This document shows positions 6,725 through 13,771 of a stretch of DNA of 27,565 nucleotides, one piece after another. The stretch is from a virus. Position 1 is the stretch's first letter. The number at the start of each line of letters is the position of its first letter. The position numbers and the translations under genes were made by a program. The notes below the pieces were generated by a model. That model was not told where the DNA came from. It saw only the letters and a program-made list of their open reading frames with translations, and ran no database searches. Where the stretch lies: the IMG/VR virus record IMGVR_UViG_3300042914_001312, positions 1 through 27,565 of that record. One strand, given 5' to 3'.

Positions 6725-6732
6725 TATCTTTG
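6725..6732 (+). promoter_or_regulatory. Bacteroidetes-type -7 promoter element (rightward)
   Basis: TATCTTTG matches TAnnTTTG and lies 24 bases upstream of ATG 6757. No TTG is present at the usual -33 distance. Two TGTCTAT direct repeats (6709-6715 and 6719-6725, 10 bp apart) abut it, possibly regulator contacts. Confidence 0.5.
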
Positions 6733-6756
6733 GCAAATAATTAAAAAACACACACA

Positions 6757-7491
6757 ATGAAAAAAGCATCTTTCTCAGCAACAATCTACTCACCATGTGG
6801 AACAAAGTCAGCATCTGCTTATGGTAGCGTGACTCTCAAGGATGACAACAAAGTATCTATCAGCATCCAATGCAGAAACTACCTACCATACAAATTGCGC
6901 TCTCTTGCAACCAAGACTGCCAATGAGATTGTTGCAGCAGACTTCAATCACCCAGCAATCATTGGTGAAGTTGAGTCTTCTGATACTGGTATCCTTGCTA
7001 TCCTCACCAAAGAGACATTTGACTTGAAGCAATCACTACTTTGCAAGACTCACACTTTTGCAAACCATCAGTATGCACACATCATGGAAAGCATTCCATC
7101 AGTTAAGTCTGAACTTGATTCTGTTGTATCAGCATACAATGAAGCAATCCGCAACAAGGATGCAGCAAAGCATTCTCTTGGTGCTGAGTACAACAAACTT
7201 GCAAACAAGTTGCAGAAGATGAGAAAGATTGAGAAGAATGGTTTGACTGCTTTTGTAGAAGAAGCAATGAAGTGTGCTGAATTGCACTACACTTCTTCAC
7301 TTTCAAAGTTGGCAATCAAAATCACCCAGAAAGGAATGGACATGACCAACTTCAAACTTGTATCTGGATATGTTGGAATCAACTTGGAGATGACCATGAC
7401 TGATGGTGTGAAGACAATCAAAGCATGGACAATCTGGGCAGCAGAAGATTCCACATTGGTATCACCACACTACAGATACTTGGTGAAGTAA
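6757..7491 (+). CDS. Unrecognised 244-aa protein, the only rightward gene
   Basis: Begins MKKASFSATIYSPCGTKSAS after an A-rich leader AAAAAACACACACAATG. The N-terminal ~85 residues look beta-rich (ATIYSPCGTKSASAYGSVTLKD, then KVSISIQCRNYLPYKL). The middle (about 115-185) is a long charged helix pair, likely coiled coil (KDAAKHSLGAEYNKLANKLQ). The C-terminus is again beta-rich (GYVGINLEMTMTDGVKTIKA). No signal peptide or membrane span is seen, so it is probably cytoplasmic. It has its own promoter element and a T8 hairpin terminator, and separates the lysis genes from the early genes. This layout fits an independently expressed cargo (moron) gene, perhaps acting on host or rival phages; that is inference. 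I do not recognise a family. Confidence 0.85.
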   Translation: MKKASFSATIYSPCGTKSASAYGSVTLKDDNKVSISIQCRNYLPYKLRSLATKTANEIVAADFNHPAIIGEVESSDTGILAILTKETFDLKQSLLCKTHTFANHQYAHIMESIPSVKSELDSVVSAYNEAIRNKDAAKHSLGAEYNKLANKLQKMRKIEKNGLTAFVEEAMKCAELHYTSSLSKLAIKITQKGMDMTNFKLVSGYVGINLEMTMTDGVKTIKAWTIWAAEDSTLVSPHYRYLVK

Positions 7492-7510
7492 TCACCACCA
7501 GAATCAAAGA

Positions 7511-7542
7511 GAGAGCATCCAGAGTGATGCTCTCTTTTTTTT
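7511..7542 (+). terminator. Rho-independent terminator of the rightward gene
   Basis: A 9-bp perfect stem (GAGAGCATC 7511-7519 with GATGCTCTC 7526-7534) with a 6-base loop is followed by eight T residues. It sits 19 bases after the rightward gene's stop and against the convergent endolysin stop. On the minus strand only a short T-rich tail follows, so it may work in both directions but mainly rightward. Confidence 0.9.
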
Positions 7543-7543
7543 G

Positions 7544-7924
7544 TTACACTTGGAAGTGAGGAAGGTCTTTGAATCTCTTCCAGTCTCCTCCCCATTCTAC
7601 ATCATCAGATACTCTCTTGACTATGTCTGCAAACTTCTTGAATAGGTGAGCAGACCAGTCCAACTTTCCATCTTTCTTGAAAGCAATATCAAATGCCTGT
7701 GCTGGGAGAATGTTGTGCTTCCCTCCAGAAGCAATCTGGGTGACTATTTTTCCCTTCTTTGTCCTTCCTTGGGCATAGAGTTCAAGTTGCTCCTGTTCGC
7801 TCCTGTATGTGCAAGTGATGAATGGTTGTGGTAGTGCTGGATGTTTGGAAGCAAACTCAGCAGATGCAAGAGACCATGCTCTCTGAAGTTCAAGTGTGCA
7901 GTCTTTGATTTCTCTGGATGCCAT
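7544..7924 (-). CDS. M15-family endolysin (L-alanyl-D-glutamate peptidase-like), 126 aa
   Basis: Single-domain peptidoglycan peptidase of the VanY/CwlK (M15) type that cuts the stem peptide at lysis. Visible elements are CTYRSEQEQLELYAQGRTK (substrate-side loop), the zinc-ligand region GGKHNILPAQAFDIAF with His and Asp, and the C-terminal WGGDWKRFKDLPHFQ containing the third ligand His. Length matches single-domain phage M15 lysins. No signal peptide is present, so it needs the holin encoded just upstream. Unusually for this window, a purine-rich GAGGAG lies about 9 bases before the start, inside the end of the preceding small gene. It is the last gene of the leftward late operon. Confidence 0.92.
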   Translation of the reverse strand: MASREIKDCTLELQRAWSLASAEFASKHPALPQPFITCTYRSEQEQLELYAQGRTKKGKIVTQIASGGKHNILPAQAFDIAFKKDGKLDWSAHLFKKFADIVKRVSDDVEWGGDWKRFKDLPHFQV

Positions 7925-7927
7925 AGT

Positions 7928-8062
7928 TCACTCCTCTGTTGATTGTTTTTTCAATTGTTTCTTGAGTTTCCTCTTCTCAATTGCTCGTACAATTAGACCA
8001 ATGAGAATGATGATTGTCTCTCTCAACAAGTCATCTGAAGTTGGGTTCATGATTTCTTCCAT
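7928..8062 (-). CDS. Small one-span membrane peptide, 44 aa
   Basis: Found by hand translation: begins MEEIMNPTSDDLLRE. A single hydrophobic segment (TIIILIGLIVRAI, about residues 17-29) is followed by a strongly basic tail (EKRKLKKQLKKQ). A second possible start is the ATG at 8050. It sits between holin and endolysin, three bases before the latter. That place, a single span and a cationic tail would suit an antiholin, a small holin or a spanin-like accessory, but none can be decided. No lipobox is seen. Confidence 0.65.
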   Translation of the reverse strand: MEEIMNPTSDDLLRETIIILIGLIVRAIEKRKLKKQLKKQSTEE

Positions 8063-8081
8063 AGTATAGATATTTGTTTGT

Positions 8082-8411
8082 TTACTTTTTCGGTTGAATT
8101 ACTTTGATGAATGCATTGATGATGTCCTTGTAGTTGGCAAAGAGATAGACAACAATCTTCTCTCCCATCAATGTTGCAATGGGAACAAGGTATTGTGCTT
8201 CCTTCTCCATGTGATTTGATACGCAATAGACAGACATAAGATACCCAGAAAATATCGACAGACCAATGATGGATATCCATTGCAGTATTGATAGAGTCCT
8301 CTTCATGTAGATATCATAGGATAGTTTTGCAATCACTCCCAGTCCTGTTCCAATGATGAATTGTCCATATGTGTGAATGAACATTCCAACATCTTCCCAG
8401 AATTGATTCAT
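8082..8411 (-). CDS. Putative holin, three membrane spans, 109 aa
   Basis: Three hydrophobic segments are visible: about residues 15-32 (GQFIIGTGLGVIAKLSYD), 40-64 (LSILQWISIIGLSIFSGYLM) and 72-92 (QYLVPIATLMGEKIVVYLF). The C-terminus is short and basic (IKVIQPKK). The order of spans and the MGEKIVVYLFANY segment resemble phage holins of the LydA type found in Bacteroidetes phages. It would form inner-membrane lesions that release the M15 endolysin two genes downstream. The start overlaps the 36-residue gene stop as ATGA. Confidence 0.75.
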   Translation of the reverse strand: MNQFWEDVGMFIHTYGQFIIGTGLGVIAKLSYDIYMKRTLSILQWISIIGLSIFSGYLMSVYCVSNHMEKEAQYLVPIATLMGEKIVVYLFANYKDIINAFIKVIQPKK

Positions 8412-8518
8412 GTCTCTTTCACTTTACTTGTGACCAACTTAGTCAAGAGTTTATGTTCATACTTGAGCAGTCTGTTCAAGTATTCTCTTTTCAGTTTCTT
8501 GGTATCTCTTTTCTTCAT
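8408..8518 (-). CDS. Small basic peptide, 36 aa
   Basis: Found by hand translation: begins MKKRDTKKLKREYLN and ends TSKVKET. Both ends use ATGA overlaps, upstream with the connector gene and downstream with the holin gene, so it exactly bridges the two. It is strongly basic and amphipathic, one long helix. No domain is recognised. The geometry makes real translation likely; the role is unknown. Confidence 0.6.
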   Translation of the reverse strand: MKKRDTKKLKREYLNRLLKYEHKLLTKLVTSKVKET

Positions 8519-9078
8519 GGTAGTTGGTTGAGTCTTCTCTCACCATGTCTCACATTTGCTGGATGTCCTCCACTTGAGAAGATGTAGTGTGAGTCTCCTT
8601 TTCTGATTCCAATTGGACATCTCTGTGGTGAAGTATTGTTGGAATACTCTGGGAACAAATTTGACTCTGAACACAAGTAGTCAATCAAAAGTCCAGTATA
8701 GTATTCTGCATTCTGTCTTGCTCTATCCATCATTGACTTCATGACTGCATCAGATGCTGGTTGTGTATCCTCACTCACTCTCTGAACAAGTGAACCATTG
8801 TCAATCTTGTAGGTCAAGTAGGGATAGACATCAACCATTGTCCACCACAAGACTACTCTCAAGATATAGTCATCCATCAAAGTCTTGTAGTCACCAGTCA
8901 ATGTATTGTTTGCAACATCATCCTTGAGTCTGTTGTACAAGTTTGTTCCAAGGTATGGAGACAGATACTTGTCCTGTGCAAGATAGATTGATGGATAGAA
9001 GAAGTTTGGGTCAACACTATCATTGACTTGTGTGTACTTCTTGATGTATGTGTCCGATATGAATACTACTTCAGCCAT
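8515..9078 (-). CDS. Head-tail connector-like protein (DUF6712-like), 187 aa
   Basis: The pattern fits the DUF6712/gp6-like connector family of Bacteroidetes phages. It has an N-terminal FISDTYIKKYTQVNDSVDP, a helical segment YPSIYLAQDKYLSPYLGTNLY, then DYKTLMDDYILRVVLWWTMVDVYPYL, and a C-terminal helical part with SESNLFPEY. Such proteins form a ring below the portal that joins head and tail. It lies directly downstream of the portal gene in the transcript, after an A-rich leader ending ACACATGG. The last ~25 residues (SSGGHPANVRHGERR) are basic and probably flexible. Confidence 0.75.
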   Translation of the reverse strand: MAEVVFISDTYIKKYTQVNDSVDPNFFYPSIYLAQDKYLSPYLGTNLYNRLKDDVANNTLTGDYKTLMDDYILRVVLWWTMVDVYPYLTYKIDNGSLVQRVSEDTQPASDAVMKSMMDRARQNAEYYTGLLIDYLCSESNLFPEYSNNTSPQRCPIGIRKGDSHYIFSSGGHPANVRHGERRLNQLP

Positions 9079-9090
9079 GTGTTTGCTTTT

Positions 9091-11160
9091 TTATTTTTTC
9101 TTGTATGCAGTTCCATTCTTTCCCCATACTGGATTGGATGGAAGGAATCCATTGTACTTCTGGTCAAAGGGAATCTTTGCAACTCTTGCATCATTCCTCA
9201 CCTTGTATCCCATCTTCTCTGCTTTGGCAACTGCAATCCTCTTTGCTGATGGAGATTCCAAGTCAATCTTTGCTACTCTGCTGGAGATGTACACTTCCTT
9301 TTGCCAGAAGTGATAGCAGTTTCCTCCTCCTTTATAGAGCATATGTTGCTGATTATCAGTATGTTGGCACTGCTTTGTCAACCAGATTGAGTATGTGTCT
9401 TCACCATATGCTCCCCATCCAGAGTTCACTACTTTGTTCTCCATTGCTTCTATATCCTCTTTGCGATATAGCAAGTCAGCACTCATCATCTTCTTGCAGA
9501 ATGGTCTCTGTGGTTCTGGGTCTCCTCTGTATCTGTATCTGGTGATGAAGAGTTTGTTGTTCATCCTCTTGTCCTGTTCAGATATTTGATTGGGAGTTCC
9601 CTTGACTACTCTGGTTGCAAGTTCATGTGACTCTATTGACTCAAGAAGTTGGTTGTCTTCATCATCAGTATCATAGTCAACCTTGAATTCATCAATCAGA
9701 ATCCAATCAGCATCTGGTTTCTCACCAAGAGCAATCAACACATCAGCAGAATCATCAAGATTGAGTCTCTCAGTTTCTACTTTTTTTTTTCCAGACAGAT
9801 GATGCATCAGAGTCTGGAGTGAATTCATTGCAATCTCACTTGGATTCACACTACCAGCAGAGATTCCTGTGAAGATATCTTCAACTTGTTGGTCTGTCAA
9901 TGTCGGGAATGATGCTTTCATGACTGCTTTTGCAGAAGGAACAGGAAGAACACCAGTTGCAGACTGAATGAGTATCTCAATCATGCTGGATATTTGCGCT
10001 CCATTGAGAGCAGTACCAGCAACATCACCACCACCAGATGCTTGTGCTTCATCTGCTATCATTGCTTGAGTCTTCAATGGTGTGTTTGGTACAATCACCA
10101 GTTGAATTCCTTGCATCTCTACAGATAGAATCTCTTCAAGTCCATCAGTCACCTTCCTCTGTGCTGGTTCAATCACTTGATTGATGAAGATTTGGAGACC
10201 AGTCTCCATCTCATCCTTGTTGCTACCAAAACCAGTATTGTCTCTGATACCAAAGAGCAGAGGAGTAGTGATTCTGTGAGCAATCATCACTTCCTTTCTG
10301 GAAGATTCACTCAAGAATTCATACTGCTTGTCTGCATCTTGAATCGGAAATGGAATCACATCTACTTTCTGAGTATCTGGTTCATTGAATGTCATGATGA
10401 ACTTTCCAGCATTCCTTGCTCCAGACAATTTGTTCTCCCAGTCTTGCATCATCTTCCTCTGTTTCTCTGGGTCTGTTTCACCATTGTAGAAGTTGACAAT
10501 GAATGATGGGAATAGACCAGAAAGAATGTTGGAACAATGGTAGATTCCAATCTGCTTTGATAGTTCAATGTAGTTGACTGCACTCCAGTAGTCTGGTCTT
10601 GGATAGATTTGACCAGATGTGTAGTTGAAGCACCAGTACATCTGTCTTCCCTCTGTTGACTTCTTCAGAGGATTGAATCTGGGAATGAATACTGGTTTGT
10701 TTTTCTTCTTCTTTGTAGCAGACCAGTCATCACTATGGTATACACCAATGATGTCTTCAGACTCTGTATCAATTCCAATTCTACATTCCTCAAAAGGGAT
10801 GTGCTTAATCTTTGCAATACCAGATTTGTCAAGTGTGTAGATGACTTCAATGTAGTATCCACCATACTTCTTCAAGTCATGTGATGCACCATATGAAACA
10901 TTGTAGGTATCCAAAGAATCTACTCTTGTTTGATATGCTCCAGCATGAATTGCCTTCCCAGCAATCATGTCACCGATAGAGATACATAGTGAACCATGAA
11001 CTGGAGATGTCTCTGATAGTTCCCTCAAGTAATTTGGGAAGAGATTCCTTTCTCCAAAGTTCACCCATCCTCCTCTATCTGCTTTCTCAGTAGTTAGAAC
11101 AGGAGAGTAGTCACTCAACTTGAGTGATACTACATTTGTATTTGTTGTCTTCTCATCCAT
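9091..11160 (-). CDS. Portal protein fused to a MuF-like head morphogenesis domain, 689 aa
   Basis: The N-terminal ~455 residues are portal-like: VNFGERNLFPNYLREL, GSLCISIGDMIAGKAI, GGYYIEVIYT, a stem/wing region with ILSGLFPSFIVNFYNG, then RITTPLLFGIRDNTGFG and a C-terminal helical clip/crown part. From about residue 540 a second domain appears: RPFCKKMMSADLLYRKEDI, then YKGGGNCYHFW. This is the Cys/His pattern of MuF/SPP1 gp7-like minor head proteins. Portal and MuF are usually separate genes, so this is a fusion. The linker (residues 457-461, GKKKV) is encoded by a run of ten A residues. The portal forms the dodecameric DNA gate, and the MuF part is usually a minor internal head component. 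It overlaps the upstream structural gene by 8 bases. Confidence 0.88.
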   Translation of the reverse strand: MDEKTTNTNVVSLKLSDYSPVLTTEKADRGGWVNFGERNLFPNYLRELSETSPVHGSLCISIGDMIAGKAIHAGAYQTRVDSLDTYNVSYGASHDLKKYGGYYIEVIYTLDKSGIAKIKHIPFEECRIGIDTESEDIIGVYHSDDWSATKKKKNKPVFIPRFNPLKKSTEGRQMYWCFNYTSGQIYPRPDYWSAVNYIELSKQIGIYHCSNILSGLFPSFIVNFYNGETDPEKQRKMMQDWENKLSGARNAGKFIMTFNEPDTQKVDVIPFPIQDADKQYEFLSESSRKEVMIAHRITTPLLFGIRDNTGFGSNKDEMETGLQIFINQVIEPAQRKVTDGLEEILSVEMQGIQLVIVPNTPLKTQAMIADEAQASGGGDVAGTALNGAQISSMIEILIQSATGVLPVPSAKAVMKASFPTLTDQQVEDIFTGISAGSVNPSEIAMNSLQTLMHHLSGKKKVETERLNLDDSADVLIALGEKPDADWILIDEFKVDYDTDDEDNQLLESIESHELATRVVKGTPNQISEQDKRMNNKLFITRYRYRGDPEPQRPFCKKMMSADLLYRKEDIEAMENKVVNSGWGAYGEDTYSIWLTKQCQHTDNQQHMLYKGGGNCYHFWQKEVYISSRVAKIDLESPSAKRIAVAKAEKMGYKVRNDARVAKIPFDQKYNGFLPSNPVWGKNGTAYKKK
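9781..9790 (-). other. A10 homopolymer at the portal/MuF junction (possible slippage site)
   Basis: Ten consecutive A residues on the coding strand encode Lys 458-460, just between the portal and MuF domains. Adding one A gives S-R-N-stop; removing one gives an immediate TAG. Either shift would release a portal of about 460 residues, a normal portal length. Confidence 0.5.
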
Positions 11161-11542
11161 TGTATATCACATCATCTTGAATTGTGATGCTCTGCACATC
11201 AAAAGCAGTTGAACCATCAGACAGATTTGCCCATCCAACTTCACAGAGTCCAACTACTGAAGCATCTGTTGGATTCAAATTGGTAGAACTATTCTGTCCA
11301 TACACATAGTACCTATATCTTCCAGCAAGTGTGAGTGATGCAGTAGTCACAAGTAGAATTGTGATTCTCTGATTCTCTCCAATGATGGTTGGTACTTGTT
11401 GCAAATCTACACCAGCAGTTGAATTCTCTTCATGCTGAAGTATGAACAGATAGTGAGTGAATGGTGTAGAATAGTATTGCCTTGATTCATCAAGACTCAA
11501 TCTGATAAGTTGATTGGGAGTATTTGTTTCAAGGTATATCAT
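11153..11542 (-). CDS. Small virion-associated protein, 129 aa
   Basis: Start taken as ATG 11542 (MIYLETNTPNQLIRLSLDES). The frame extends up only to a TTG that lies beyond a terminator hairpin. The protein is beta-rich: HYLFILQHEENSTAG, ITILLVTTASLTLAGRYRYYVYGQ, then GLCEVGWANL. Proteins of this pattern occur in Bacteroidetes phage head/tail clusters, but I know no defined function; a decoration or joining role is a guess. It lies between the tail-tube gene and the portal and overlaps the portal start by 8 bases. Because a terminator sits just before it, its expression may need read-through or a separate promoter. Confidence 0.7.
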   Translation of the reverse strand: MIYLETNTPNQLIRLSLDESRQYYSTPFTHYLFILQHEENSTAGVDLQQVPTIIGENQRITILLVTTASLTLAGRYRYYVYGQNSSTNLNPTDASVVGLCEVGWANLSDGSTAFDVQSITIQDDVIYNG

Positions 11543-11558
11543 TGGTCTATCAGTTAAG

Positions 11559-11586
11559 AAAAAAGGGAAGGAATACTCCCTCCCTT
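11559..11586 (-). terminator. Hairpin terminator after the tail-tube gene (leftward)
   Basis: A 10-bp stem with one A-C mismatch (11563-11572 with 11577-11586) and a 4-base loop is followed on the minus strand by six T residues (11564-11559). It sits shortly after the tail-tube stop and before ATG 11542, so it could end the abundant scaffold-capsid-tube message. Confidence 0.65.
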
Positions 11587-11611
11587 CTTTCAATTTTTAT
11601 TCTGTAGAATC

Positions 11612-12154
11612 TTAATCTGTCACAACAGAGATTCCAGCAAAGTTGGAGAATGGTTCATCTCCAGCAGTATATTGAGCAAGGAATGGACACAACTCTGGTT
11701 CTTCAGCAGTTATCGTACACATATATCCGCTCATGTCACCTTTTGCTTTTCCAGATTGGTATGAACCAGCAGTCAAGAATGCACCATCAGTACGACCAAC
11801 AAAAAGAATCTGGTCATCATAGAGACGAACAAATACTGCAAGTTTGGCCTTTGACAATACATTGAATTCAACGTGCTTCTCTGGGGACAATTTGCCCAAT
11901 GTGAATTCTACTGCTTGAGTGAAGAACAATGTTCCATTCTCAAGATTCTGATTTGGAGTCATGGTCACCGCTCCTGTAGAACGATTGGGTTGATATCGGT
12001 AGATAGTTGCAGTAGGTAATGCAGTTACCACACCAGCAGTCAACACTACATCTGTCTCAAACAATTCCCAGTTTGCAAGATATACGTCCTTGACTCCTCC
12101 GATTCCCTCGTTACACAAAAGACTGAATCCAGCCCCAAGCAAACAATCAGCCAT
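11612..12154 (-). CDS. Major tail tube-like protein, 180 aa
   Basis: Begins MADCLLGAGFSLLCNEGIGG. The pattern VKDVYLANWELF near residue 23, AVEFTLGKLSPEKHVEFNVLSKAKLAVFVR in the middle, and FVGRTDGAFLTAGSYQSGKAKGDMSGYMCTITAEE near residues 118-152 fits the tail-tube proteins of Bacteroidetes siphophages. These polymerise as hexameric rings around the tape measure. Its position right after the major capsid gene, with the capsid and scaffold on the same unit, fits high expression. The leader has ten A residues just before ATACTATG and no Shine-Dalgarno sequence. A terminator follows. Confidence 0.75.
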   Translation of the reverse strand: MADCLLGAGFSLLCNEGIGGVKDVYLANWELFETDVVLTAGVVTALPTATIYRYQPNRSTGAVTMTPNQNLENGTLFFTQAVEFTLGKLSPEKHVEFNVLSKAKLAVFVRLYDDQILFVGRTDGAFLTAGSYQSGKAKGDMSGYMCTITAEEPELCPFLAQYTAGDEPFSNFAGISVVTD

Positions 12155-12188
12155 AGTATTTTTTTTTTAAGTGTTAGACTTTGATGAA

Positions 12189-13091
12189 TTAGAATGCAGT
12201 TCCATATGCAGCAATCTTGCTACCAATTCCATACTGAACACCAGCAAAGAACTTTGCAGAGAAGCGAACATTGTCCTCACCAAACTCACCCATATCTTTC
12301 ACAAGAATGTTGTTCCAGTCTGACTCTACATTAGTACCAAACCACAAGTTTGACTTCTGAGTCATCAACATGGTGTTTGCTGGAAGACCAGAGCAAACTC
12401 CAATCTGATACATACCAAGGAATGTCTTTGGTACTTCAGCACCACCGAATGTGTACCATCCATTTCCAGCAGCAGCAGAAGCAAACATGAACTTCTCCCA
12501 TACATCTGTGCTGATGTACATGATTGGTTTTTCAGTTGAATTCTTGATTGCAACTGGTAGTGCTGCAACAAGTCGCTGCATCTCTGCAAATACGTTTGCA
12601 TTTGTGATTGCAACTGGAGTAGTCACAAAGTTCACATCACCATCAACATCATTGCTGATGAGAGTCACCAAACCATCATATGAAGTTGCTGAATCAGTAC
12701 CAGTCCACATCTTGGTCTCATTTGCTGCTGCAATTCCTTCCAGCATATTTGCAATCAAGTTGTCTGTCAAAGCAGTCTCCAAGTTTCCATTCTGCACATC
12801 TCGTGCAGCCCAATCTTGTAGGTATGTGTTCTTGCAAATTTCTCGCTGAACTTGGAACTTCTTGATGGTCAAGAATCGCTCTGTGATTGCTACATCACCC
12901 AGAGGAGTGAATGCACAATTTGGTGCTTCAAAGTCTACATCATCAACCAACTTCTTCACTACTTCCCTCCAATCTACATTGGTGCGGAATGTTACAAAGT
13001 TGAGTGAGTCATTTGCTTGGAAAGCAGAGCGGATGTATTCACCAGCATACTTTCCAGCATAAGTTGTGTCTAAGGTGTTTGTGGTTGCCAT
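12189..13091 (-). CDS. Major capsid protein, 300 aa
   Basis: Begins MATTNTLDTTYAGKYAGEYI, the opening typical of major capsid proteins of Bacteroidetes phages. Then come GDVAITERFLTIKKFQVQRE and CKNTYLQDWAARD, a helical spine region, an internal KPIMYISTDVWEKFMFA segment, and a C-terminal part ending SKIAAYGTAF. The length is close to a processed HK97-like capsid subunit. It is preceded by a coiled-coil scaffold gene and an XkdF-like protease, which completes the head-assembly set. The leader is A/T-rich with no Shine-Dalgarno. An HK97-type fold is inferred, not read directly. Confidence 0.88.
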   Translation of the reverse strand: MATTNTLDTTYAGKYAGEYIRSAFQANDSLNFVTFRTNVDWREVVKKLVDDVDFEAPNCAFTPLGDVAITERFLTIKKFQVQREICKNTYLQDWAARDVQNGNLETALTDNLIANMLEGIAAANETKMWTGTDSATSYDGLVTLISNDVDGDVNFVTTPVAITNANVFAEMQRLVAALPVAIKNSTEKPIMYISTDVWEKFMFASAAAGNGWYTFGGAEVPKTFLGMYQIGVCSGLPANTMLMTQKSNLWFGTNVESDWNNILVKDMGEFGEDNVRFSAKFFAGVQYGIGSKIAAYGTAF

Positions 13092-13122
13092 AGCAATTTT
13101 AAAAATTAGAAATTATACTGGT

Positions 13123-13737
13123 TTAATTTGATTTTGATTGTTCAATGTTGTAGAGAATTCTCTCTTTCAATGTCATCTGTGAGTATGACTTTTCAGATGA
13201 TTGTGACTTCTCCTTTGCAAAGACATGACTCTTGGTCTCTTTGATAGATGCAGTTGATGCAGTCTTCTTGAGTGATGACAATTCTGTCTTCAATGAAGAT
13301 ACTTCTTGAGATGACTTGATTGCTTTCTCAGACTCAGTTGCAAGTTGTGTTGCAAGTTCAGTCTTCTCATTGGTGAGAGCATTCACCTTCTCACTCAAAG
13401 ACTCAATGATTTTCATCAAGTCTTCTGATGACATCTCTTGCTCTGTTGGTTCACCAAACTCAGCAATGAATCCATTCTCATCCACCATGACTTTTGTACC
13501 ATCTTCCAACACATACTCACCAGCAGCAACAGGAACTGGAGTTCCATTCTCATCCAAAGTGTAGATGTCTGCTCCTACTCCCCAAGCATCAGCAGTTGAG
13601 TATATCATTGTTCCATCTTGAAGTTTGCCTTCTGAAGAAAGTTTGATTTCATCTTCAAGTTGAACACCAACTTGTGATGGGTCTATATTGAACTTGTGGA
13701 ATGTCTCTTTGAGACGAGTGATGAAATTCTTGGACAT
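13123..13737 (-). CDS. Scaffold-like head assembly protein, 204 aa
   Basis: Start taken as ATG 13737 (MSKNFITRLKETFHKFNIDP); an upstream in-frame ATG at 13791 adds a Cys/Phe-rich stretch unlike the rest. There is a beta-rich middle (TYTL-like repeats around TPVPVAAGEYVLEDGTKVMV). It is followed by a long heptad-like coiled coil at about residues 100-165 (MKIIESLSEKVNALTNEKTE, then QLATESEKAIKSSQEVSSLK) and a Ser/Lys-rich tail. An acidic, coiled-coil protein directly before the capsid gene is the usual form of a scaffold, which organises shell assembly and is then removed, probably by the nearby protease. Confidence 0.75.
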   Translation of the reverse strand: MSKNFITRLKETFHKFNIDPSQVGVQLEDEIKLSSEGKLQDGTMIYSTADAWGVGADIYTLDENGTPVPVAAGEYVLEDGTKVMVDENGFIAEFGEPTEQEMSSEDLMKIIESLSEKVNALTNEKTELATQLATESEKAIKSSQEVSSLKTELSSLKKTASTASIKETKSHVFAKEKSQSSEKSYSQMTLKERILYNIEQSKSN

Positions 13738-13771
13738 GGTTAATCTTTTCAGTAGAAAGAAATAGACACAT

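Noticed and set aside
8047-8280. A 77-codon minus-strand frame overlapping the holin gene in another frame
   Set aside because: Cys/His-rich composition without pattern; the holin frame has clear membrane spans and coupled ends, and the 44-residue gene explains the rest.
9023-9313. Hydrophobic + strand frame that could pass for a membrane protein
   Set aside because: Antisense to the portal 3' end and connector start; hydrophobicity comes from the reverse strand of A-rich codons.
11543-11593. N-terminal extension of the 129-residue structural gene to a TTG at 11593
   Set aside because: It runs through a terminator hairpin and T-tract; ATG 11542 gives a sensible start.
12155-12170. Run of ten A (coding strand) before the tail tube gene as a slippage site
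   Set aside because: It lies in the untranslated leader, where slippage cannot change a protein; it is better seen as an A-rich translation leader.
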